A DNA stretch of 64,000 nucleotides from Pogona vitticeps (Eukaryota > Chordata > Lepidosauria > Squamata > Agamidae). The position numbers and the translations under genes were made by a program. The notes under the pieces are model-generated. The model saw nothing but the letters and a program-made list of their open reading frames with translations. It was not told the DNA's origin and did not search any database. Where the stretch lies: the NCBI RefSeq assembly GCF_051106095.1, contig NC_135785.1, positions 183,751,045 to 183,815,044 of the forward strand. The letters run 5' to 3'. Shown piece after piece: positions 35,542 through 47,875 of this stretch. Each line of letters starts with the position of its first letter. Positions within the stretch are counted from its first letter, which is position 1.

Positions 35542-36950
35542 GCAGTGGATCTTCCAAACCCCAGGCTAGCATCCTAGCCACTGCCTTTCATTTCACACAG
35601 TCATCTCACAGAACCATTTGTCTGAAAACGCACACATGGAGAAACTTGTCTGAGAAACTTTGAGAATACATTTTCTCCATGTGTCTGAAAACACATGGAG
35701 AAACGTGTGCATATTAACATGCCCCTGAATCAAGAGCCTTTGGGCCTAATCTTATCCCAGACACCCTGCAGCCTTAACCCAGATCAATCAAATGAAACCA
35801 AGTGAAGAAAGAGGAGTGTATCCTTTATTTTTATTTTTAAAGCAACATTAAAATGAGGTAAGACTCCTTCCGGAAGACATTTTGCCAGCTTCACCTGCTA
35901 AAAACTTCAGCCCTAGTTTACACAGTACTGAGTGGTCAGTGTCATCTCCCCAAACTTTAAGCTTCTCCTGCCATGCAAAAATACTATCATTAGCTGCTCT
36001 TTCAAAGGAAAATGTTTGCCAAACAGATCTTGGTGGCGACTTCGCTGAAAAAGTGGCATACAGCTGGCTGATTTGCCTTGCTGTTGTTAATTTTGCAGAG
36101 GAGCACAAAGGATCATTTCATTTACTCAGAGCCGTGCTTCTGATACTTAGCCAAATACTCCTTTTGGGGGGAGAGGGAATGATGAGGAGAAGGGGAAGAA
36201 GTGGCCCTGAGAAACCTCTAGATTACATAGAAAGTTGAGAAGAAAACAAGGACTTTAAAATAAAATCTGTAAGGGTGAGAAAATACACATAATTTCAGAT
36301 AAATGATATTTTCTATCTTCTTTGTCCTTTTATCCCCCACAAACATGTGATTTTTTCCCAAACTCTTATAGCAGCAACAATAGCTGAAATGCTTCTGTCA
36401 ACACCTAAAGAATGCTTAACAATGCTGCTTTTATCTAGAGAATCTCATTTCTGAAGCTGAGATAGACTGATGCTGAAGCAGGGCTCTGGCTGGTGAAACA
36501 TTTGGATCATGCAGGTCTTCAAACCGAGGACTGTCCTTCCTAAAAAAAAAGGGTAATGTGGGTTTTTTTAAAAGGGAGGACAGTCCTCTGTTTGAAGGGC
36601 TGCCAGGGGACCATTTTCCTTTTGAAAATGTCCTCCAGTCCAAGTCTAATGTAAAAAGCAAGAACCATAAGGAGAAAGAGCAGAGACCATGAAGTTGCCT
36701 GGCTACATTTAACAGTACAGTAGATTTGGTAGGCACACAGCTACCTTGTACACTCAAATAAGATGCACCTTAATTCCTGTAAAATTACAAAACCCATTTC
36801 ATATTTCCAATCTATTCATATGAATCAACAGATGCAATTTTATGCAAACCATTACCTTTGTTGCGGATGTGATCCGTTATGATGGTATATTCAGTGTATG
36901 CAATTATTACAGAAATAACTGTGTATATGTGATTATTACAGAAATAGCTA
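35542..36950. other. unannotated DNA
   Basis: A short palindromic duplication occurs at 35637-35705 (ACACATGGAGAAAC repeated with intervening TTTCTCCATGTG). The 118-codon frame at 35882-36238 has no recognised domain. Confidence 0.4.
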
Positions 36951-37115
36951 CCGTATTTTTCGCACCATAAGACGCACTTTTCCCCCACAAAACAGGGGGG
37001 TGGAAAGTCTGTGCGTCTTATGGAGCGAAGAAAACAGATTATATTTTCCTGTTTTCTTCTCCTAAAAAATTGGTGCGTCTTATGGAAAGGTGCGTCCTAT
37101 GGAGCGAAAAATACC
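36951..37115 (+). mobile_element. CCGTATTT-ended MITE, 165 bp
   Basis: The left end CCGTATTTTTCGCACCATAA follows TA, and the right end is GGAGCGAAAAATACC. Each half also folds on itself (CCATAAGACGCAC with GTGCGTCTTATGG). It is a short deletion form of the 2-kb element at 59644-61713, sharing both outer segments. Confidence 0.8.
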
Positions 37116-37744
37116 ATGTACGAGGACTGGAGAAGAAGAGAGTGTGCACACATGCATATTTACCTGTATGATTGGGGGAAAGGTGTGGGACAGTGAGAGT
37201 GGGGCCCTCTCCATTGATGGTTCTACTCAGTGATGTCATGTGGTCTGTAACTTCTGAAGGAACCCAACACTCAGTAGAAAAACAAACCCATGCTTTTAAC
37301 TTCACTATTAAAATAGGAAGCTATGATTAGTTACAGTAGCTTTCAAATGTAACCTCAGGGCAGGTGTGGGCCACAGGTTGACCCCGAGAGATCCAAATGC
37401 AGTTCCATGATACCCTTGGGACCTCCCAGAATCTTCCAAATAAAGCATTAAAAAAAAGGGGGGGATTTAACTCAAAAAGTCACCTTGTGCCCTCTAAAGG
37501 GCATGGGGGTGTAATTTTGTTATGTACTGAGGGTACTCAGCACCTCATACTCCCCAAATGTTTTTTTAAAAAAACACCTTTTAAAAAGGAGTTCCTTTTA
37601 AACTTCTAACCCAGACAAATAAAGAAATTTTTAAAAGAAATGATGTAACACAAAATCATAGGAGCTTCATATTCATATCCCAGGGGAGATGAATATGAAG
37701 CTCAGAACTACAGGGGGGTCCATTCCTGTCCCTCAAAACCATCC
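37116..37744. other. unannotated DNA
   Basis: No gene or clear repeat. A short inverted pair (GAGCTTCATATTCAT / ATGAATATGAAGCTC) lies at 37661-37702. Confidence 0.4.
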
Positions 37745-38600
37745 CGGTCCACTCACCAGGCTCCTCACAGTCAAGGTGGCTTACGACGGTGAAAGAAAAT
37801 ATTTAAAGTTGAAAATAAGGAGTATACAGTGGTAGTTAACATTACTAAAAGATGATATTTAAAGCTAAGAACAATAAGTATGCAATAAAAAAACAATGGC
37901 ACTCGGAGAAATGGAAAACACGAGTAGTACTAAAAATCCAGTAAAAGCAGTAATGCATAACAATCCACCTAGAAAAATCACACACAGGTAGCTCGATTAC
38001 TGAGAGAAGGCTTGCCTGAAGAGAAAGGTCTTTGCTTGCTTCTGGAAGGACAGCAAAGATGAGGCCAGTCTGACCTCTTGTGGGAGGGAGGTCTAAAGTC
38101 TGGGAGCAACAACAGAGAAGGCTTTCTCCTGTGTCCCCATCAGATGCACCTGTGAAGGTGGTAGAACCAAGAGAAAGGCCTCTCTTGATTATCTTAACAC
38201 CCGAGCTGGTTCATAATGGGAGATATGGTCTTTGAGACAGATTGGATCCAGGTCATCTAAGGTTTTGTAGGTTAAAACCAGCACTTTGAATTGTGCCTGG
38301 AAGCTGATTGACAGCCAGTGGAGCTGGTGTAATGAGGGGCGGGGGTTATATAATCTCTGTAATTCCCCAGTCAGTAATCTAGTTGCCACATTTTGGACTC
38401 GCTGAGGTTTCCTGACACTTTCCATCGGCAGCCCCATGTAGAGCACATTATAGTAACCCAGCCGGGAAATAACAACAGCATGTGACATAGTGGCCAGAGC
38501 AGATCTCTCAAGAAATGGATGTAGCTGGTGCACTACTTTTAATGGTGAACATGTACTTTTGACCACCGCTGAGACCTGGGCATCCAGGCATTAAATTCAG
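37745..38600 (-). mobile_element. L2/CR1-group LINE 3' fragment, minus strand
   Basis: The minus strand encodes a HAVVISRLGYYNVLYMGLP-like segment, then LHQLHWLSISFQAQFKVLVL and TYKTL, the C-terminal signature of L2/CR1-group ORF2. It continues through 'TTCAAAGTGCTGGTTTTAAC' and 'CCTCTTGGTTCTACCACCTT' to an AT-rich end near 37.75 kb (GTAAGCCACCTTGACTGTGA). The frame is open for 125 codons at 38189-38566 but damaged elsewhere, and there is no RT core. Confidence 0.75.
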
Positions 38601-39308
38601 CCAGTGACTTAAAGGGAAAGGCCTTTACAAAATGGCTCCTTCCTCAAGTTAAGTTAGTGTGCTGATCCATTAATATGTTTACTTAGAAGGAACTTTTATT
38701 GAACTCCTCACGGCTTATTTCCGATTAACATTGCAATCGAATTCCCACTCCTCCCCTTGAAGAACAGCATGGGACATAATTTAAACCGGGGGTGGGAAAA
38801 CATGTTTTCTTCCAGATGTTCTGCAAGCTCATCAGCTTCAGCTAACACAGCCAGTGAAGAGAAATGACGAGAGTTCCAGACCAACATTATCTGGTGGGCC
38901 ACACATTCTGAATCCCCATTTAAAACTCTGGATCTCTTTCAAATAAAGCAACAGGAGTTGGGGTGGGGAGCTTTGCAAGATACTGTACATAAACAAATGT
39001 TTTCCAAAACTGTTCCGTTTTTTAAAAAAAATATGGGTTGTACGGAACAGTGTTCTTCCTTTGAAAAAGTATTTGCATTCAAATAAAAATGAGCTGTTGG
39101 AGGAGTGATCCACCAATGCTGTAGTGGATGTGATTCTCCATAGATATTAACCTCCTCTCCCGTTCTAATGAAGACAGCAATCTCAAATTTCAAAATAGAG
39201 GACTTTTTCTGACGCAAAAAAACAATATGCTGTTAACTCCAATTCTATTCCCTAGAAAACAATGTTGACTTGCTCTTGAAATGTAGCCAAAATGAAATAG
39301 CTGATACT
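38601..39308. other. unannotated DNA with one hAT-like scrap
   Basis: GTGGGAAAACATGTTTTCTT through TTATCTGGTGGGCCACACAT (38787-38905) resembles the 'cttccagatgttgttggact ... ggtgggcca' reptile repeat. Otherwise nothing. Confidence 0.4.
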
Positions 39309-39497
39309 AAAAACCATGTGCCATTGAGTCATTTTTGACTTATGGTGATCTTTTCCAAGGTTTTCCGGGTGAAGAATACCCAGAAGTAGTTTAGCTTTCC
39401 CTTCTTCTGGAAGCATCTTAGGACTGTATAATTTGCCCAAGGCCACAGGCTGGTTCAACTCACAGGAAGGCACAGTGGGCAATTGAACTCTCTAGGT
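39309..39497 (-). repeat. Squam1-like SINE, minus strand, interrupted at its head
   Basis: Minus-strand order: GTTCAATTGCCCACTGTGCC, then GTGGCCTTGGGCAAATTATA, AAACTACTTCTGGGTATTC and GTCAAAAATGACTCAATGGC. The head stops where the hAT element at 39498 begins. Confidence 0.7.
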
Positions 39498-39804
39498 CAG
39501 TGGTGGCGAACATTTTTGGGCGCGCGTGCCCAAACTGGGGGGGAAAAAGTGGGCGGTGTGCCACGGTGGTGGAACCATAAGTGGCGGCGGAAGGGGGAAT
39601 CCCAGCACGGAGGTGCCTCAAGACCCCACTCCGGATCCGATGCCAGCACCAGCTGCTCCAGATCAGCGTGCTGAAGCACCAGCACGGCAGCCATCTTCTC
39701 AGGTCTGACTGCGACTTATGGCTCGCGTGCTGGCAGAAAAGGCTCCATGTGACAGCAGAAAGGGCTCTGCGTGCCAGCTGTGACGCACATGCCATAGGTT
39801 CGCC
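39498..39804 (+). mobile_element. hAT-type MITE (CAGTGGTGGCGAAC), 307 bp
   Basis: The left end CAGTGGTGGCGAACATTTTT and the reverse-complemented right end GGCGAACCTATGGCATGTGC share GGCGAAC. Flanks TCTAGGT (39491-39497) and CTAGGT (39805-39810) look like a shortened target duplication. The CpG-rich interior gives chance frames on both strands. Confidence 0.7.
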
Positions 39805-39850
39805 CTAGGTGAAATAACTGCAAAACAATCTGTGTCATTTAGTACCACTA

Positions 39851-40273
39851 CAATTGTGCCTCACTTAACGACGTTAATTCGTTCCAGCGAAATCACTGTA
39901 AAGGAAAAACGTCGTAAAGCGAAAATAAAAAACCCATTGAAATGCATTAAAACCTGGTTAATGCATTCCAATGGGCTAAAAACTCACAGTCCAGCGAAGA
40001 TCCTCCATACAGCGGCCATTTTCGGTGCCTGTATAGCAAGGAATCCATCCCTAAGCACAGCAGGGAGCCATTTTGAGCACCCAGTGGCCATTTTGAAAAC
40101 CCGACAATCAGCTATTTTGATCGTCGTAATGTGAAGAATCGGTTCCTGAAGCAGGGAACTGATCTTCGCAAAGTGAAAAAAACCCATTTAAAACATCTTT
40201 TTGCAATCACAAAAACATCATCGTAAAGTGGATTCGTCATAATGCGGGGCAATCGTTAAGCGGGGCACGACTA
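39851..40273 (+). mobile_element. Tigger/mariner-type MITE, 423 bp
   Basis: The left end CAATTGTGCCTCACTTAACG and the reverse-complemented right end TAGTCGTGCCCCGCTTAACG are flanked by TA on both sides. The interior has CGTAAAGCGAAAA and the AATGCATTAAAACCTGGTTA core. Confidence 0.85.
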
Positions 40274-40371
40274 TATAATGTTTTGTAACAAGCTACATCT
40301 TTTGCAGGGCATATAAAATAGATTCATTTTATTTATAATTGGTAAATATAAAAGAGGCTGCTAGTCACTGG

Positions 40372-40569
40372 CTGGAATCCTATTGCTTTGTTACTCACGC
40401 AGAAGAAAAAAGTCGTAATGTTCACTCATTTTTACTCAGCAATTAACAGTATACTTGCTCCTGTTGGCTTGGTGCATGGCTGAGAATTTCAGCAGAGACA
40501 CACACACTGCTGACTAGGAGTGAATGAACATTACATTTTTTTGCAGAAGAAGCAACAGGATTTCACCTA
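40372..40569. repeat. inverted-repeat MITE, about 198 bp
   Basis: The left arm (GGAATCCTATTGCTTTG, then GTCGTAATGTTCACTC) pairs with the right arm, which reverse complements to GAAATCCTGTTGCTTCTTCT and TGTAATGTTCATTCACTCC. The arms are about 60 bases with small gaps. Family unknown. Confidence 0.7.
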
Positions 40570-41820
40570 CTGAGTTTTAAGTGAAGCTGGGACAGACTTT
40601 ATTATGAATTTACAAAGACCCAATTATCTGTTTGCTGGATTGGTGCAACAATTGTCATTAGTGAAGAAACAAAGTACTTCCATAGACCACTCTCCCTCTA
40701 TTTGGGCCATGTTATTTCAGAGGAGCAGCCCTAGGTCTTCAGTCCAATGTTCACTCAGAGGTAAGCTCCACTGGATTCACTGGCCATTAGTTCTATGTAC
40801 ATGTCTATGGGACTCCAGCCTAGGCCACTAATGATGGTAGAAAAGGTTTGTGCCAAATATGCAAACTGTACAGCACCTTCCACAATCTGACTACTAATAT
40901 ATGTACAAAAATGGATGGCTCTCAAACAAAGACAAGCTTCCCACCAACATAAGTCTTTAGGATACATAAAGCCAGAAGTTCAGATTTAAGTTACATTTTT
41001 TTAAAAAAGGCAGAATGAACTCCATCCTTCTTTTACAGCCAGGATTTTTCCATCCTTCTTGGCACAGTGTATCTGAATGAAAGGAGATGGGTGATATCAG
41101 GATAGCCTCCATTCATCTGAAATGCAAATTAGGAAGGGACTACAAAACAGCACAAAAAGCCCAGCTAGCACAATTGTTCAGCCAAGACAGAGCCTGATCA
41201 TTACTCATCAACCCTTCCCCCAAAGGTGTTGAGTGGAGGAAGTATATTCTTGCCTTGATACTATTCCTAGGGGGAAAAGAAGTAAACTGCCTCAGACTGG
41301 AATATGCTAAGGAGAAAGGCTGTTACTGCTACCCCTTTGAGGGTTTTGTGGGGGGTGGGGTGGAGGTTGGGTTGTGGACATACACAAGATAATACTTAGC
41401 TGAGGCAATTATTACCACAACACCGCTGAAGTGTGCTAAGCTCAAATGCCATTTGGTTCATCCCAAAACGTTCAGTTTCCCATGCTCCAGTTCTTTCAAC
41501 ATTTGCCCAGTTTTTCTCATAGTTTATAGATGCTCTCTGCCTTTTCTAATGGAACACATCTGGGCTCTCATGAGGTTGCTTTTTTAAACATATAGGTCCC
41601 TTTCTCACATTTGGAACACAAACGCTTTTGTATCTGTTTCCTGTTTCCTCTCTATAATTAGAAGACATCACTCTCTCTCTCTCTCTCTCTCTTCTGAACA
41701 GTTCTGTCTTCCTTGATTATTTATCCGCAAGAATCCTGTTTGAACTGCCTTAGTTTTAAGCAGAAAATCCACTTTTCTGCTCCCCCCATCAAAAGTTTAA
41801 TTCCAAGTTTGCAAAAAGTA
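40570..41820. other. unannotated DNA
   Basis: This contains a (CT)n run at 41670-41692. No coding signature. Confidence 0.4.
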
Positions 41821-42242
41821 CAGTGGTGTCTCACTAGACGATGATAATCCGTTCCGCTGAAATTGCTGTTTAGCGAAATTGTTGTCTAGCAAAAAGCATT
41901 TCCCCACTGGAATGCATTGAAACCTGTTTAATGCATTCCAATGGGGAAGAATCGTCGTTGTCTAGCGAAGACCGGCCATAGGAAAGCCGCTTTGCGAACC
42001 GACAGCTGTTTAAATCGCTGTCTTGCGAAGCTTAGGTCCCGAAAATACCTGTTTGCGAGCGCGGAGGAAGCTGTCAAAATCGTTGTCTACTGAAAATCGG
42101 TTTGCGAAGCAGAGACCAAACATTCTCCAGCAAAATTCCCCCATAGGAATCACTGTTTTGCGAATCGCTTTAGCGATTGCAAAAAGTCAATGTCTAGCGA
42201 AAACGCTGTCATGCGGGGTAACTGTCTAGCGAGGCACCAATC
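41821..42242 (+). mobile_element. Tigger/mariner-type MITE, 422 bp
   Basis: The left end CAGTGGTGTCTCACTAGACG follows TA (41819-41820). The right end reverse complements to GATTGGTGCCTCGCTAGACA, then TA. GTCTAGCGAAA and TTTGCGAA units repeat throughout, with the ATGCATTGAAACCTGTTTAA core. Confidence 0.85.
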
Positions 42243-42244
42243 TA

Positions 42245-42908
42245 TCTGTACTATAAAACCCACTGGCAGGTATCAGCCTCTGCTTCAATATGTACTGACA
42301 CTGGAATTTTTGTACACATCAAATGCACTATTTCAAGTAGACTTCCAAGGACCTGATATGTGGGCAGATGCCTGCCAACTCCACTATATTTAAAAATTTT
42401 TCCGAACACTTAGATCTACTTCAGGGGTGTTTTGGAATTCAATTCCCAGGAGTCCCAGATAGCACAACAGATGGCAAAGGACTGTGCGAACTGTATGCCA
42501 AGACACTTAAAGAGGGCCAAAGGTTCTCTCCTCCAATCTGCTTGAGAGAAAAGATCCTGTCTGAATTCATTCTGTAAACTGGGATGGACAGGCTGGAAAG
42601 GCTCAGAGATCATGCCTTCTCCCAACAAAATAAAATTGGAAATGGCCACCAGTCCACTCAGTTTCACAGAACAAACGTATGAGTAAAACAAGGGGCATGG
42701 GGCAATATGTTTTCAAGCAGAATCATGCTTTCTGGAGCCTTCCAAAAGCACAATTATACTTTCTTTTGAAGATTTGGGGGGAAGGGGCTGTGAAACTGAG
42801 CAGAGGGCCACATGTGGCCCAGAAGAGGTATATTACACACTCCGGTTGTAAACTACGGGATATCTGGAAGCCAATGGACCACATCTGACCCCTACTCAAA
42901 CTGAGTGT
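42245..42908. other. unannotated DNA
   Basis: A GGGCCACATGTGGCCC phrase (42807-42822) hints at a hAT remnant. No gene. Confidence 0.35.
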
Positions 42909-43219
42909 CAGGGTGGTTTTTGATTTAAATCAAATTATTTTAAATCACAATTTAAATAAAAATTGGAATGTCTGAAAATTTAAATAAAACATCATTTTAA
43001 GAATGTAAATTGTGATTTAAATCAGTGGTTCTTAACCTTTGTTACTCGGATGCTTTTGAACTGCAACTCCCAGAAACCCCAGCCAGCACAGTTGGTGGTG
43101 AAGGCTTCTGGGAGTTGCAGTCCAAAACTCCTGAGTAACCCAAGGTTAAGAACCAGTGATTTAAATCACAGTTTAAAATGATTTTTTAAAAATAATTGAT
43201 TTTTTTAAAATCCATCCTG
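42909..43219 (+). mobile_element. hAT-type 'GATTTAAATC' MITE carrying a second hAT MITE
   Basis: The left end CAGGGTGGTTTTTGATTTAA and right end AAAATCCATCCTG form TIRs. The flanking octamers CTGAGTGT (42901-42908) and CTGTGTGT (43220-43227) are 7/8 identical, the TSD size of hAT. The interior is almost wholly GATTTAAATC-like. Another MITE sits inside at 43023-43158. Confidence 0.85.
43023..43158 (+). mobile_element. nested hAT MITE, 136 bp, perfect 8-bp TSD
   Basis: The left TIR CAGTGGTTCTTAACC and the reverse-complemented right TIR CACTGGTTCTTAACC are flanked on both sides by ATTTAAAT (43015-43022 and 43159-43166). The middle carries AACTGCAACTCCCAGAA and its inverted partner TTCTGGGAGTTGCAGT, so the element is a hairpin. 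Confidence 0.93.
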
Positions 43220-43269
43220 CTGTGTGTATCCTTCCTCTACACAAACATCACAACAGGATTTGCATGCAC

Positions 43270-43695
43270 TTGGTATTTCTATATGGCTTTCATACACAGG
43301 CCGCCCAAAACAGCTCACACAGAAGTCTAAAATAACTACCTAGAATCCACATAGAATGGAGAATATGAACAAAGCACCAGCAAGGGAAGAGGAAGAAGAG
43401 GAGGAAAGAAAGAGAGAGAAGAAAACCCAGACAAACCCTTATTAAAAGGAACAAGTACATAAGGTTTTCTTCCTGGCAAGTGAAAGAAAACAAGATCTGC
43501 CTGGGGAGGGCATTCTAAAGGTGGATCATCACCATGGAAGACGGCCGTAAGATAACTCCCACCTCATTGGAAATGGCATAGCTGGACCTGCAAGAGGCCA
43601 CCAATGAAGAAATTCTTAAGAGAGCAGGTAATCTCTAAATTATTCTGGGTTCCAAGCAGTTAAGGGCTTTTAAACACAAAACCAGATATCTGACC
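43270..43695 (-). repeat. LINE 3' fragment, minus strand (L2/CR1 group)
   Basis: GGCCGCCCAAAACAGCTCAC at the 3' side, a GGGCATTCTAAAGGTGG / CATCACCATGGAAGACGG block and AGTTAAGGGCTTTTAAACAC follow the reverse order of L2/CR1-group 3' ends. No intact frame. Confidence 0.45.
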
Positions 43696-43908
43696 ACCCA
43701 GCCTGGGCAAATACACAGGGTGGCAGTGCCCGGAGGAGAGCAGAGATGCCCAACACACCAACACAAGAAGAAGATGAGGAAGAGGGAATACAGCTTGGGC
43801 TGGTGGCAGTGATGCCCAGGAAGGGAGAGTGAAGCTAATTTGAGGTCAGGTGGGATGGAAAACCATGGATGACTGTGGCAGGGTCCTTTCCAATACAAAG
43901 GTGTTGTA

Positions 43909-44242
43909 AGGTAAAGGTAAAGGTTTCCCTTGACAATTTTTGTCCAGTCCTGTTCAACTCTAGGGGGCGTTTCCAAGCCATAGAGCCAGCGTTTTGTCCG
44001 AAGACAATCTTCTGTGGTCACATGGCCAGTGCGACTTAGACATGGAACGCTGTTACCTTCCCACCAAGGTGGCCCCTATTTATCTACTTGCATTTGCATG
44101 CTTTCGAACCGCTAGGTTGACGGGAGCTGGGACAAGTGACAGGCGCTCACTCCGTCGCCTGAATTCGATCTTACGACTGCTTGGTCTTCTGACCCTGCAG
44201 CACAGGCTTCTGCGGTTTAGCCCGCAGCGCCACCACGTCCCT
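43909..44242 (-). repeat. Sauria SINE, minus strand, near full length
   Basis: On the minus strand: AGGGACGTGGTGGCGCTGCG, GGGCTAAACCGCAGAAGCCT, the B-box-like GCGGTTCGAAAGCATGCAAA, GTAGATAAATAGGGGCCACC, CGCACTGGCCATGTGACCAC and AAAAATTGTCAAGGGAAACC, ending in a (CCTTTA) tail. This is the hallmark squamate SINE, about 330 bases, mobilised by BovB-type LINEs. It is well preserved. Confidence 0.92.
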
Positions 44243-47200
44243 TAGACAGTTTGAAATATATATATCTTATTGGTACCTGTTTGTGACACTGGTGCTCAGA
44301 GGGGACTCCCAACACCAGAAAACACAAATGAGGAATCATAAACCAAAGAATCCAAATGAGCCAGTCCCTTCCATGTTTAAAGGCATGAGAATGAAAGAGA
44401 CACTCCCCCATCAAGAAAAAGTGAAAGGAAACAAATATGAGTATTTTCTCTGTGAACATCCCAAGTCAACAACATTTCCGAAATCAAAATAGGAACCAAC
44501 ACTAAACAGACCATACTCTAGGCACACTACTTAATCAAACTGTTTCCTGAAGCATCCTTCTCAACATGCCAGCTTTCACAAGGCATCACCTCTTCTTTTG
44601 GCCAGTTTTAGGCCATTGAAACCAAAGCATTACGGAAATTTCCTGTGCATGATTACAGTACAGCTTACAGAAACTGCCTCCCTTTAGGAGACAAGTTCTC
44701 ACTGCTGTACACAATGAACTCTCACACACAAAGCCTCCCTCCACCCCAGCTTCTCTGCCACTGCAACAAAACTATAAACGTCAAGATGGGACCTCTAAGG
44801 GATTCATGACCCTGGCAAGAGAACATACTCTGTAGCTTCATGAGAAAAATACCACTCTCCTGAGCAACAGATCTGTAGGCCAGGCAGCCTTGGCTGTGAT
44901 TAATGGGGGAAAATGAATGGGAAAAGGGGGTTCAGAGTGCCAGCCTGCCCAGTCACCACAATATGAGAACAAGGGGTCCTTGATTGAAGCAGAGAGCAAC
45001 AAAATTGGAACAAATTGCAGTAAACCTTCTACACAGGCCATGGAAAGCAGTCCTGCACTATTAAAACTGTGTCCCTGAGGCAAACAAAAGGAGAGAGCTT
45101 TAGAGAGCAGCGACGATTCTAAGTACAAGAAAAATCAATGCCAAATAAGATATACAGTACACACATAAAATGCAAGCAGTGGAAAACTCTCCTGTAGAAT
45201 ATATGGTGCGGGTGGGGTGGGCAACTGGCTTTCTCAGTATCCCTGGCCTCCAACTTCCAGCAGGCTTCTCAAACACAGCTAAAGAGGTGGAAAATTGAAA
45301 TCCAACATTATAAAGAAGGCCACAAAGGACTTTTTAAGAGAAAGCACATGTCTCTGGAGACTGAGATCATCCATACTACAGTACAATGTTCTCAATTACT
45401 ATATAGAGATGTAAAAGCTGGAAAGCGAAGAGAGCTGATAGAGGAAAAGATGATTCATTTAAAACGCAGTTTTACAGGAGATCTTTATGGATCAAATGGA
45501 CCACCAGAATGATAAGCACATGAGTGCCAGATCAACTCAACCCTGCACTCCCTCTAGAAACAAAAATAACTATACAGTAGTAAGTGGAGGCTGATGAACT
45601 CTGTGCACATCATGGGAAGACTCATTGGAAAAGAAGAGTAAATGGCAGTAGGGAAAGAGGAAGACCAAACATGAGATGAACTGATTCCATAAAATAACTC
45701 TCAGTCTTTAGTTTGCAAGAGCTAAGCAGGCTGTTAATAACAAGTCATTTCAGAGGTTCATCATAAGTTGGAAATGACTTTGATGACACATACGAATATC
45801 AAGTTGACCAGCTCTAATATCCAGAGTCCAGCAATCTTTCCCTTTGTTCTCCACTCCAACTCAGGAGGGAGAAATACACACTCTAGCCTATTTGCCCTTA
45901 TAGAAGTAAAAGACCAGATCTTTGATCCATCACTATGAATTCCTAACAAAATCTGAATCATATTCTGTTTAGTGTAATCATAAAATTTAGCCTCAAATTA
46001 AATTGCAGCAAAGAAATCTCTAAACAAAATCCATTCAACCTACACTCAGCCACCACCTGCATTTCTTCACATTAATTTGAATGCAATGAAATACAATTGT
46101 CACCTGCATGCAAATCCTCATGTGTGCATGCATGATCGGCTCTAAAACTGCTGAGTTCAACAGCTGTTCCCATAAAATGTTTGAAGTTCTGTGTAGATTA
46201 TGTTTCTTCCATTAAGGGAGTTACTGTGCTGCTGATCTCAACAAGACCACACACACTATGCAGTGAGAAAAATGGGTAAAATTAACCCTTGTTTCTGCAT
46301 AGAGCAAAGCTACATTCTGTAAACCAGAAAGTACATCACATTTTTAGCAAACATGCAAGATTACAGTTGTTCTAGCCACTGCATAGTTACAGCTGATGAT
46401 GGATTTCCACATTATTTTCCCCAAGGAAACAAATATAAAGGCCACCTTTTCTTCTTCACTTATGTCGCAATTCCACCTCTTAATTCTGCCATCTTTTTGA
46501 AAGCTAGAAATCTTTGTGCCTTTTACCAAAATGGACAGTGCTGTGTCAATCATTGGATGAGAATTGTGGTTTTCTAAGTTTGCCCAGCTTGTTTCGGAGT
46601 AGATTTTGGTGGAACACACAAGCCAGGGATGTGTTGTCTATGGGTGGATGGGGAAAACTGTGAGCAGCAGACCAACGTTTGAGTAGTACACTGTAGTACA
46701 CAGTAAATGTCTTGTTAAGACAAAAACTTAAATAGCAATTTAGCTTGGCAATTGTAAGCAACTCTGGCTTCTTTCGAGATATTTAGATTGTTTTGGAGAT
46801 TGTGGTGATCTTTTCATCTGTTCACTGTTTGCTTTGCAGTGAATTTAAAGTAAAAATCTCCGGCTTTAAGTTGCTCAGTAAAAGCAATCTTCTTTTCCCA
46901 ACACTTATATCAACATGTTGCACCATTTTAAAAAGCAGGGGAATTCACAGAAGAAGATCCTTCCATTTAAAGCAATGAGCTAGTGTTATAGTCATCTTCT
47001 AAAACATTTTAGAAACATCAGACCATAGATGAATGTGTCTCCTCATTCAAAACCTAGGCACATTGCAGCACAGTTCTTGCACTTTAAATTCCTCCCCCAG
47101 TAAACACTACAACAAAATCACACTAGCAATTCCACTCCATATGTAGCACACCACTAGTGATGTGGAAGAACTAAAAATGAAAGCCTGCTAGTAACCACCT

Positions 47201-47752
47201 CTATCAAAAGCAGATCTGACCCCACAGTTCAGTTCATAGTTCTATGAGCTCTACCAGTCCAAATGAACTGATCTATATTTGGGAGAGGGAAGCATTTGAT
47301 GAAATTAGTCCTATATAAGCAAAGGCCTTTCTTTTTAGGGAAGGAAAGAGTGGCGTTCACCTTTTCTATGTTTTTGAGGTGGAAAATAAGGTACAAGAAG
47401 GCTGTACCAATCTTCCCATGCTTTGAATACGGAGCAGGGTTGAATGATGGAGTGAACTTTCTTACTTTTGCAGTACAACTTCAACCACAACTTTTTTTCC
47501 TTTAAAACAAAGCTGCCCCGGCACTGGGGATGTATCTACTGTACATTTATTCTATTTTTCGTAGCCTTGTGGGTCTGCCACTGAGACCTTCCTGCTAGAG
47601 AGCCTACTCAGGGCAATACTATACCACTCAAAAATAAATCCAACCAAGACTTAGTTAGCAAGTCTGGCTAAAATTATATCCTACTCCTCCATGCCTCCTG
47701 GTGGCTTCTGAGATGCCACCGATTCCTAATCCACAGATCATCCTCATCATCA
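44243..47752. other. unannotated DNA
   Basis: Long AT-rich stretch without recognised repeats, coding motifs or splice-flanked exons. It lies between the GEMIN8 first coding exon and the CpG-rich region at 48 kb, so it is probably 5' UTR intron. Confidence 0.4.
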
Positions 47753-47875
47753 TCTCAGAACCGCACAGCAGATGGACACGGTGGGTTCCAGCCCCTGTCA
47801 AGGAGGCACAGGGAGGGAAGGGACTGAACTCCCACCCTCTGGATTCACAGCCAGAGACCTAAACCATCCAGAAGG
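47753..47875 (-). repeat. composite SINE (copy C), minus strand
   Basis: CAAGGAGGCACAGGGAGGGA, GGACTGAACTCCCACCCTCT, GATTCACAGCCAGAGACCTA and AACCATCCAG parallel copies A and B. The body side (CAGAACCGCACAGCAGATGG) matches 'AGAACTGCAGAGCTGGAAGA' of copy B. Confidence 0.5.
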
